Origin: JAMOAW01 sp039908535
GTDB taxonomy: Bacteria; Pseudomonadota; Magnetococcia; Magnetococcales; JADFZT01
Direction of reading: 5' to 3'
NCBI GenBank assembly: GCA_039908535.1
Contig: JAMOAW010000004.1
Span: forward strand, 1-64,000
DNA length: 64,000 nt
This document shows, piece after piece, positions 7,306 to 14,703 of this stretch. The notes beneath the pieces were generated by a model that saw only the letters and a list, made by a program, of their open reading frames with translations, did not search any database and was not told the DNA's origin. The translations under genes were made by a program, and so were the position numbers. Position 1 is the stretch's first letter, and the number at the start of each line of letters is the position of its first letter.

Positions 7306-9192
7306 TTACTGCCCCATCCCCATTTGAATATATCCACATGGGCACGCCATTTGGCACACATGACATCCTGTGCAACGGGTATAGTCGGTAAACATCACCC
7401 GTCCCTTGGGACGCTTATAATCACGATGAATAGCCTCTTGAGGACAGAAAATCCGGCACTGATCACAGACCATACAAAGACCACAACTCAAACACCGTTT
7501 GGACTCAGCCAAACCTTGTTCAAGAGTTAACGTCTGGGCAATCTCTTGAAAGCCAGTAATAGCCTCTTCGGAAGAGATACATGTCTCCTCATTCCGGGGT
7601 GCGGGTGGATAAAATGTCATCCGCATTTCCGTATGCCGTACTGGACGCCCTTTGTGGGGAAGCTGATAATACGTACCACTCAAATAGCCATCGATGGCAC
7701 GAGCCGCCACGCGACCTTGTCCTACCGAACGGGTTGAAATACCAAGACCCAAAACATCACCGCCAGCAAAAACCCCTTTTTCTTGGGTTTCCATAATATT
7801 ATTGGCTTCCACAAAGCCCCATTTATTGGCCAAAGAGGTCATCCCCTCTTCCAATTCAGGAACCTGTCCAACACCAACAATAACGGTATCTGCTTCCAAT
7901 AAAAACTCCGAACCAGGAATAGGAACCGGACTCCGACGACCAGATTTGTCCGGGGCTCCCAATTCCATACGAATACATCTAATGGCCGTGGCTCGACCAC
8001 CTTCGGTGACAAAACCCACGGGAGCTGCCAAAAATTCAAAGCGGATTCCTTCCTCTTCGGCCTCTTTGACATCTTTGGCAATAGCGGGCATCTCTTCTTT
8101 GGTACGACGATACAAAATGGTCACCTGTGAACCAACACGTTTGGCCACACGCGCAGAATCCATGGCCGGCTTTTGGGCAGCAGATTCATGACCAATCAAT
8201 TCAACCTGTTCATCAATTGCTTTTTGCGCAGCCTCCATGCCTGCGGTATCATGAGCCTTTTCAGCCGCTTCCCACTCTTCTTCTAAATCAGAATGCAAAC
8301 GCAAAGAGACACGCGCCGCATCCACAGCACTATCCCCACCACCAATCACCACCACCTTGGCACCAATTTCTACCTTGGCTCCGGTGTTGACTCGGTTCAG
8401 AAAACCAGCCCCAGTAAAAACATTGGCCGAGTTTTCCCCTTCAACGCCTAAATTACTCCCTTTGTGCGCCCCAATGCCAATATAAACCGCATCAAAATCT
8501 TCTTGAAGCTTTTTAAAAGAGATATCGCGTCCAACACGAATATTACACTTAAGCTCTACCCCAAGATCCAAAATATTTTGAATTTCTGCGTCTAAAACAG
8601 CCTCTGGGAGACGATAAGAGGGAATACCATAACGCAACATACCACCTGGTTTTTCAAATGCTTCAAAGATGGTCACACCATATCCACGCCGGACCAGTTG
8701 ATACGCACAAGAAAGACCCGTAGGACCAGAACCGATAACGGCAATTCGTTTGCCCTTTTTCTTATCGGTAAGCATCTTTAGCTTAAGCTTGCGTTTGAGG
8801 CCATGATCGCCAATAAAACGTTCCATATTGTTAATGGCAACCGCCCCATCCTCAAGGTGCTGCCGGTTACAACCGGTCTCACAAGGGTGAGGACAAATGC
8901 GACCATGTATGGCTGGCATCGGGTTTTTATCGGTCAAAATCCCCCATGCTTCATCCATGGCTTCTTCCAGAGGCCTTTTTAACAAATTGGCTTGGGCTAT
9001 GGTGGTTAAATAACCGCGAATATCCTCACTGCTGGGACATTCGTTGCGGCAAGGCGGCAATCTTTGGACGTAAGTAGGACATTTATAGCTACGGGCATTG
9101 CGGACAATGATCTGCTCAATCTCCCCAACTCCCAGCGTGGCTTCCACATCCGCCCGAGTATGCCCCTTGCTCAGGATAGTCGTTTCAATCAT
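7306..9192 (-). CDS. dsrL: DsrL-type NAD(P)H:acceptor iron-sulfur flavoprotein
   Basis: DsrL is the flavoprotein that couples the Dsr sulfite reductase to NAD(P)+/NAD(P)H and is essential in sulfur oxidisers that use reverse Dsr. This 628-residue protein is close to the A. vinosum length (about 655). It has an N-terminal GltD-like Fe-S region (cysteines in CRNECPS and CPHPCETGC), an FAD fold (GSGPTGLSCAYQL, EKPGGMLRYGIP), an NAD(P) fold (VVIGGGDSAVDAAR), a charged insertion around residues 300-345, and a C-terminal pair of 4Fe-4S clusters (CLSCGLCMVCDQC, CTGCHVCQMACPCG). AGGAGC lies before the ATG. It follows dsrB by 48 bases and ends the operon. A plain glutamate synthase small subunit is less likely because of the C-terminal ferredoxin region and the dsrAB context. 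Confidence 0.9.
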   Translation of the reverse strand: MIETTILSKGHTRADVEATLGVGEIEQIIVRNARSYKCPTYVQRLPPCRNECPSSEDIRGYLTTIAQANLLKRPLEEAMDEAWGILTDKNPMPAIHGRICPHPCETGCNRQHLEDGAVAINNMERFIGDHGLKRKLKLKMLTDKKKGKRIAVIGSGPTGLSCAYQLVRRGYGVTIFEAFEKPGGMLRYGIPSYRLPEAVLDAEIQNILDLGVELKCNIRVGRDISFKKLQEDFDAVYIGIGAHKGSNLGVEGENSANVFTGAGFLNRVNTGAKVEIGAKVVVIGGGDSAVDAARVSLRLHSDLEEEWEAAEKAHDTAGMEAAQKAIDEQVELIGHESAAQKPAMDSARVAKRVGSQVTILYRRTKEEMPAIAKDVKEAEEEGIRFEFLAAPVGFVTEGGRATAIRCIRMELGAPDKSGRRSPVPIPGSEFLLEADTVIVGVGQVPELEEGMTSLANKWGFVEANNIMETQEKGVFAGGDVLGLGISTRSVGQGRVAARAIDGYLSGTYYQLPHKGRPVRHTEMRMTFYPPAPRNEETCISSEEAITGFQEIAQTLTLEQGLAESKRCLSCGLCMVCDQCRIFCPQEAIHRDYKRPKGRVMFTDYTRCTGCHVCQMACPCGYIQMGMGQ

Positions 9193-9240
9193 ACGTCTGC
9201 TCCTAAGTAAAGTTTTGGCGAAAAATAATGTGCATCTCTA

Positions 9241-10314
9241 TTAGAGACGGACATGGGAGGACCGGTTTAACGTAGACAAGGCATCAACACCATCTTCGAT
9301 ATGATAACGGGTAAATTCAAACCCAGTTTTTTCAAAAAAGCGTTTCCAACCGATCCGTTCGATCCACTCGCCAACCCGCTCCCAGGGTTTACCATCCTCT
9401 TTATAAGCTTTCAGGATTGTCTTGACGGCTTCAGAAATCTCTGGCCAACGAGGTGGTTTGTTGGGCAAACCCCAAACAGCCAACCGATGAAAAGAGGGAC
9501 CACTACGGGTACTGGCCGATTTACCACCCACCCAAATGGAAAGGGTATCGGTATCTGAATCCCGAATCTCCATACTGGGGCATTGACCATGGCAGGCACC
9601 ACAATACATACATTTTTCTGCCACAACATGAACCGTCTCTTTGCCATTGACAACATCTGGGCGAATCGCCGCAACCGGACACACCGCAACAACTTTCGGC
9701 AGTTCACAAATCTGCATGTTGTCATGGTTGATACGCGGGGGATGATGATGCTGAACAATAATAGAAATGTCCGCCTGACTGGCACAGTTGATCTGGCAAC
9801 AAGAACTGGAAATTTTAACGCGATTCGGGAAGGTCTCTGTTTTAAAATCATCAATCAAAGAGTCCAACAACGCCTTCACCGCACCAGCAGCATCACTGGC
9901 AGGAAGATTACAGTGCAACCAACCCTGCGTACACACTACATTGGAAACCGAAGGGCCCGTGCCTCCCAAAGGAAAACCCAGTGTCTCTTCGACATCCTTG
10001 ATTAATGGGGCCAGATCAGCCTCGTTGTCCAGCAAAAATTCAACGTTGCTACGGGTGGTAAAACGCAAAAATCCTTTGCAATATTTGTCGGCAATCACAC
10101 AAATTTGCCGAATCAAATCCGCACTCATGGTCCGGGGAGAACCTGCACGGACGGTGTATAGCTTATCCCCATTGTTGGCTACATGAACCAAAACACCTGG
10201 TCTGAGCCGCTCATGGTAATCCCATTGCCCATAGTTTTTGGCCATCATGGGGTGAAGATATTTTGTATAATCGGGTGCGCCCTGATCCCGTGGCGCCATC
10301 TCGGTCTTGCTCAT
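9241..10314 (-). CDS. dsrB: Dissimilatory sulfite reductase, beta subunit
   Basis: DsrB carries the catalytic siroheme-[4Fe-4S] site of the alpha2beta2 enzyme that interconverts sulfite and reduced sulfur. Visible are CTQGWLHCNLPASDA and SSCCQINCASQADIS, which supply the cluster/siroheme cysteines, and the inserted ferredoxin domain with CPVAAI and CMYCGACHGQC. The ORF extends to 10374, but the ATG at 10314 (MSKTEMAPRDQ) follows AAAAGGAAAAAG and matches known DsrB N-termini, giving 357 residues. It lies 69 bases downstream of dsrA. Together with dsrL this indicates the cytoplasmic Dsr system, probably running in the oxidative direction. Confidence 0.96.
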   Translation of the reverse strand: MSKTEMAPRDQGAPDYTKYLHPMMAKNYGQWDYHERLRPGVLVHVANNGDKLYTVRAGSPRTMSADLIRQICVIADKYCKGFLRFTTRSNVEFLLDNEADLAPLIKDVEETLGFPLGGTGPSVSNVVCTQGWLHCNLPASDAAGAVKALLDSLIDDFKTETFPNRVKISSSCCQINCASQADISIIVQHHHPPRINHDNMQICELPKVVAVCPVAAIRPDVVNGKETVHVVAEKCMYCGACHGQCPSMEIRDSDTDTLSIWVGGKSASTRSGPSFHRLAVWGLPNKPPRWPEISEAVKTILKAYKEDGKPWERVGEWIERIGWKRFFEKTGFEFTRYHIEDGVDALSTLNRSSHVRL

Positions 10315-10383
10315 GGTTTCTTTTTCCTTTTCAACTTTTGACAAATAATATCCGGCAATACGTTGTCTAACCAATTAGGCCAA

Positions 10384-11664
10384 TTAGGCCGACTCGGAAG
10401 CCTCGGCTTCCCTCTGCCAGACTGAAGGATTTTGTTTCTGCTCACCGTCAAACTTGTTCGGAGCCAACTCCTCAAACTTGATATAGCAGCTGGAACGGGT
10501 CTGTTTAATCATCTGTGGATCCGGTTCAATCCCCAAACGATCCAAGAAAACACCCAAACCAATCCGCTTGACAAACTCACCAATCCGTTCGTGATCCATG
10601 CCGTTATCGTTCCAGAATTCCCATACTCGATCAATCAAATCGGTCAAATTATCCAAGTCTTCGTCGGTCTCCAGTTTCATGAAAGGAACCAAAACAAAAG
10701 CCATGGTATCGCCAACAATCAAGGTCCGCTTGCCACCCAAGAGAATCGTTGCCCCACGATCCTTACCAGGCTTTAAAGCCTTATGCATCACATTGATACA
10801 GTGCATACAACGAACACAGTTTTCGTTATCAACCACCAGCTCTTTGCCTTTGATAGAGAGGCATTTTGTTGGGCAACGGGTCAACACGTTGTCGATAAGA
10901 TTTTCGATCCCTTTGGTATCTATGAATTCAGCAACTTTTGCCTGATCTACCTGCATGGGGCCACGCCAAGTCCCAATGATAGGCATGTCGGAGCGGTGCA
11001 TGGAGTTGGAGCAGTCGTTGGCGCAACCAGAGAGTTTAAATTTAAACTTATAGACAAATTCGGGACGATGCAAAAAGGCGATATAGGTATCGGTGATATG
11101 CTTCGTCACTTTCATCGTATCAAAACAGGACATCTCGCAACGGGCATCACCTACACAACATTGCAAAGTACGCAACGCCGCTCCAGAACCACCAATATCC
11201 CATCCTTGATGCATGAGATCTTCGGCAACGGCCATAGAGCCTTTATCGTCAAAACCTAGCAGTAAAATATCTCCCGTCATGCCATGCAGCTGAATAATTC
11301 CTGCTCCATGTTTCTCTGAGGCATCTGCCAAGCTGCGCAGAGCAGCCGTTGAATAGACCCAACCCGATGGTTCAATAATACGCACGGTATGAAAATTGGC
11401 CAAACCAGGATATTTATCCGCCTTATCCGATACACGAGCAATCACGCCCCCACCATATCCGGGGACATTGATAATTTTTCCCTGCCAATAGTTCCATCTA
11501 TTTTGGTATGACTCCTCAAGTTGATTGAGAAGTTCTGCAACCACAGGCTTTTTCTCTGACCAAGCTTTTAGATCCTTGACAAAACTCGGCCAGGGGCCAG
11601 TCAATAATTCATCCAGCATGGGTAATGACAACGGTGTTTGCAACGCTTCGTTCTTCTGACTCAT
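10384..11664 (-). CDS. dsrA: Dissimilatory sulfite reductase, alpha subunit
   Basis: DsrA pairs with DsrB in the siroheme sulfite reductase. The 426-residue protein (from the ATG at 11664, preceded by GAGAGGAG) has the cysteine motifs CCVGDARCEMSCFDT and SGCANDCSNSMHRSD. An inserted ferredoxin domain (CPTKCLSIKG, CVRCMHCINVMH) follows. The longer ORF to 11700 starts upstream of the ribosome site and is not used. It is the first gene of a three-gene operon. A sigma-70-like promoter candidate lies about 130 bases upstream. Usual partners dsrEFH, dsrC and dsrMKJOP are not next to it. Confidence 0.96.
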   Translation of the reverse strand: MSQKNEALQTPLSLPMLDELLTGPWPSFVKDLKAWSEKKPVVAELLNQLEESYQNRWNYWQGKIINVPGYGGGVIARVSDKADKYPGLANFHTVRIIEPSGWVYSTAALRSLADASEKHGAGIIQLHGMTGDILLLGFDDKGSMAVAEDLMHQGWDIGGSGAALRTLQCCVGDARCEMSCFDTMKVTKHITDTYIAFLHRPEFVYKFKFKLSGCANDCSNSMHRSDMPIIGTWRGPMQVDQAKVAEFIDTKGIENLIDNVLTRCPTKCLSIKGKELVVDNENCVRCMHCINVMHKALKPGKDRGATILLGGKRTLIVGDTMAFVLVPFMKLETDEDLDNLTDLIDRVWEFWNDNGMDHERIGEFVKRIGLGVFLDRLGIEPDPQMIKQTRSSCYIKFEELAPNKFDGEQKQNPSVWQREAEASESA

Positions 11665-12011
11665 TCTGCAGCTCCTCTCGTTCAAATAAATCCAAGGCAT
11701 CCTGGCTTTGGAAGGATAAATACCGCTTCTCTAATGTACACGGTACGTAAAACAATCAGCCATGACAACGGGGTATTATGGGTATGTTGAAACTAGATTT
11801 TAGCACTCTTTTGGCTCATCTGACAAATAGAAAAATAGAAAATTAAGATATTCTTATATTAAAATTTTGTCGTTTTCTTACCTGCCACTCACATCTAAAC
11901 TAAGAGTATACCAAGAGGAAAAAAATTCCCTCTTTTTTTTATATAAAGGTATTTTTTTCCATTTTTAATCGTACACTCATTCCAAAAAAAGGATTAAAAT
12001 TTATCAATAAA
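11665..12011. other. Divergent AT-rich intergenic region between dsrA and the ankyrin gene
   Basis: About 350 bases without a gene. It holds the dsrA leader with its ribosome site, a sigma-70-like promoter candidate at 11797-11826, and a very AT-rich plus-strand half with long T-runs near 11930-11960. No tRNA or other structured RNA was recognised. Confidence 0.6.
11797..11826 (-). promoter_or_regulatory. Candidate sigma-70 promoter for dsrABL
   Basis: On the minus strand TTGTCA (11826-11821) and TAAAAT (11802-11797) are separated by 18 bases. Transcription would start near 11790, leaving a leader of about 125 bases before the dsrA ATG. It is found by eye only; no operator was recognised. 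Confidence 0.4.
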
Positions 12012-12671
12012 TTGTTTTTTAAGTGTATTTTAATATTGGCAATATTATTGCAAAAATCATTGTGTCAATTTTATTTGGCAGATAAAACCATTTTCCAACA
12101 CCACCTAAACACTCAAAAAAAAATGGAATTGCAGAAATTATACCATAACATTAAAAAAACGAATAAAAAAAACAAAACCAAAAATGAAAGCGATCCCATG
12201 GACAATCTTCTCTCCCTACTTTACCATAAGAAATGGGCGTACTGGAGAATCAAAAAAAAATTAATCAATCATTCTGGCCTAGCTTTCCTCTTCCCAGGAC
12301 TGATACTATCCAGTTTTGTCAATCCCCCAAGCATAGATCATCCAAGTGTGCCATTCAACCCATCTGAATTAAACCGCAACACGATGACGATTGGTCAATC
12401 CATTGGATGGCAAACAGAGGCATGGGATGGTCAATTTATACTAAATTTCACTACCACGCCAAATATTGTGGATATAAAAGGCCAAACCCCTCTCATGTGG
12501 GCTGCAAAAATGGGTGATATTGAATTGGTGCAAAAACTTTTAAATGCTGGAGCAAATGTTAATATTGAAGATTTATGGGGACAAACAGCTCTTTTGCTGG
12601 CCATTCAAAACGGTCATCGGGAGATCGTCTCTCTTCTCCTCCACCAAAAATATCCTGACTCGATGGGTTAG
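12012..12671 (+). CDS. Ankyrin-repeat protein, possibly exported
   Basis: This is a protein of up to 219 residues. The C-terminal third (about 148-215) has two clear ankyrin repeats: GQTPLMWAAKMGDIELV with LLNAGANVN, and GQTALLLAIQNGHREIVSLLL. The N-terminus is hydrophobic (about residues 1-19) and then lysine-rich. The first codon is TTG with no good ribosome site, so the true start may be the ATG at 12123 or a later one, which would remove the putative signal. The gene ends 18 bases before the ABC-F gene and may be co-transcribed with it. Ankyrin repeats bind proteins; the partner is unknown. Confidence 0.6.
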   Translation: MFFKCILILAILLQKSLCQFYLADKTIFQHHLNTQKKMELQKLYHNIKKTNKKNKTKNESDPMDNLLSLLYHKKWAYWRIKKKLINHSGLAFLFPGLILSSFVNPPSIDHPSVPFNPSELNRNTMTIGQSIGWQTEAWDGQFILNFTTTPNIVDIKGQTPLMWAAKMGDIELVQKLLNAGANVNIEDLWGQTALLLAIQNGHREIVSLLLHQKYPDSMG

Positions 12672-12689
12672 AAACGGAATCCCAACAGA

Positions 12690-14660
12690 ATGATCCATAT
12701 CGAAAACGCTCAAAAGGCCTTTGGCGCCCAAATCATTCTGAATCAAGCCTCCGTGGCCATCCACCCTCGGGAAAAAATTGGTCTGATCGGTCCAAATGGA
12801 GTCGGTAAAAGCACCGTTTTGCGCCTCATTGAAGGCTATATGGAACTGGATGGCGGCTCTATACGCCGTCGAGGTCATATTCGCATCGGAAGTTTGGCTC
12901 AAGAGCTGGCCTCCTCCAATCGCACCATTCTCCAAGAAACCCTCTTTGGCGACCAGGAACTCATTCAACTGCGCCAAGAGCGAGAAACGCTTCAACATCT
13001 ATTAGAACAAAAATCTCCCGAAGCTGAACAAAAACAAAGATTGACGCGCTGGGGCGAGGTGGAACATCGTTTACAAGAGATTGACTCCTATGACGCCGAA
13101 GCCCGCGCTGGAGCCATCCTTTTGGGCCTGGGATTTACTCCTGACGAACTCTCCCTAGCGGTCAGCTCCTTTTCCGGTGGTTGGCGGCAACGTCTGGCTT
13201 TGGCACAGTTGCTCTTTTCCCGCTCCGATCTCCTTTTACTCGATGAACCCACCAACCATTTGGACCTGGAATCGGTCGCTTGGTTAGAGGGATATTTGGC
13301 CAACCTGCCTGGCACTTTAATAATTGTTTCGCACCATCGCGCCTTTCTCAACCGGGTGACTGGCATCACCATTGAATTGGAAAACGGCCTGCTTACCCGC
13401 TATGTCGGCTCTTTTGACCACTATATAGAAGAAAAGGCCACCCGTTTGGCAAGCCTCGAAAAAACCGCCATTGGTCAGCAACGCCGCCGGGATGAACTCG
13501 AACAATTTATCAACCGTTTCCGTGCCAAAGCCACCAAAGCCCGACAGGTCCAAAGTCGCATCAAACAACTCGACCGACTCCCGCAAGTAGAGCGCGGGCA
13601 AACACACACCAAAACCGTGCGCTTTAAACTGCCAACCCCTACCTCCTGCGCCCAATTGGCTTTAACCACTCGACATCTCACCATGCAGTTTGAAGAACAT
13701 CTGGTTCTCGACAACGTCAACCTCACCATTCAACGTGGGGAAAAAGTGGGACTATTAGGGCCAAACGGAAGCGGAAAAACCACCCTATTAAAACTCCTCT
13801 CCACCACCCACCCCCCTTCGGAAGGCGATGTGATGGTTGGTTCAGGTGTTAAAATTGCCTACTTTGCCCAACACGCCATGGACGCCTTAAATCCCGATCA
13901 AACCATTTTGGATTCAGCCTCCCAGTCGGCTCAGCCAGGAACCCCACCCCAATTAATTCGCTCTTTACTCGGAGGATTTTTATTTTCAGGGCAAGCGGTT
14001 TTTAAACAAATTTCGGTGTTATCCGGTGGCGAGCGGGCCAGATTGGCGTTGGCCCAACTTTTCCTCTCAGGAGCCAATCTGTTACTTCTTGATGAACCCA
14101 CCAACCATCTGGATATGGCCTCCAGAGAGGCCATGGCCGAAGCCCTAGAAGAGTATCCCGGCACCTTGATTTTGGTCTCTCACGATCGAGATCTTTTAGA
14201 GAGCGTCTGCACACGCTTTTTAGTAGTGGGACAAAAAAAAGCGATCCCTTTAGAGGTTTCCCTGGCCGAATATCTGGAAAAAGTCCTCTCAACACGAGAG
14301 AACAAAGACAACATAAAAGAAAAAAAATCAGCCAGCCTACGCCTAGATTCTCGACAAATGCGTCAACAACAGGCCCAAATTCGCAACGCCCTGCACAAAA
14401 AAACCCTCTCCATGCGCCAAAAAAATGCCCTCTTGGAAAAAAAAATCCAACAATTAGAAGCCGCCCAAAAACAACTCAACAATCAACTCAACAATCCAGA
14501 CCTTTATGAAGAATCAAAAAAAGGCGCGCTACAAGAATTGTTAATAAACAACCAAAAAATTACTCAGGAGCTCAAAGAGGCCATGGAGCTATGGGAGGAG
14601 AATTCTTTGCTGATTGAAACCCACGAAGAAGAGGCGCGTTTGATGATGGAAAAACTTTAA
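12690..14660 (+). CDS. ABC-F family ATPase, YheS/Uup-like
   Basis: This 656-residue soluble protein has two ABC ATPase domains and no membrane segments. Domain 1 has GPNGVGKST, FSGGWRQRLALAQ and LLLLDEPTNHLD. Domain 2 has GPNGSGKTT, LSGGERARLALAQ and LLLLDEPTNHLD. The lysine-rich linker between them (about residues 240-320) is the tRNA-interaction motif region of ABC-F proteins, and the C-terminus (about 540-656) is a long coiled coil. Members bind the ribosomal E site and relieve stalled translation. Length and C-terminal extension fit YheS best, but Uup cannot be excluded. It converges with the hybrid kinase gene with 43 bases between them. Confidence 0.9.
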   Translation: MIHIENAQKAFGAQIILNQASVAIHPREKIGLIGPNGVGKSTVLRLIEGYMELDGGSIRRRGHIRIGSLAQELASSNRTILQETLFGDQELIQLRQERETLQHLLEQKSPEAEQKQRLTRWGEVEHRLQEIDSYDAEARAGAILLGLGFTPDELSLAVSSFSGGWRQRLALAQLLFSRSDLLLLDEPTNHLDLESVAWLEGYLANLPGTLIIVSHHRAFLNRVTGITIELENGLLTRYVGSFDHYIEEKATRLASLEKTAIGQQRRRDELEQFINRFRAKATKARQVQSRIKQLDRLPQVERGQTHTKTVRFKLPTPTSCAQLALTTRHLTMQFEEHLVLDNVNLTIQRGEKVGLLGPNGSGKTTLLKLLSTTHPPSEGDVMVGSGVKIAYFAQHAMDALNPDQTILDSASQSAQPGTPPQLIRSLLGGFLFSGQAVFKQISVLSGGERARLALAQLFLSGANLLLLDEPTNHLDMASREAMAEALEEYPGTLILVSHDRDLLESVCTRFLVVGQKKAIPLEVSLAEYLEKVLSTRENKDNIKEKKSASLRLDSRQMRQQQAQIRNALHKKTLSMRQKNALLEKKIQQLEAAQKQLNNQLNNPDLYEESKKGALQELLINNQKITQELKEAMELWEENSLLIETHEEEARLMMEKL

Positions 14661-14703
14661 TATTTTGACTCAATCAGAAGGCATCTATTTAACATACTGA
14701 ATC

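Noticed and set aside
9241..11664. Assimilatory sulfite reductase
   Set aside because: The two-subunit layout, inserted ferredoxin domains and dsrL neighbour fit dissimilatory DsrAB.
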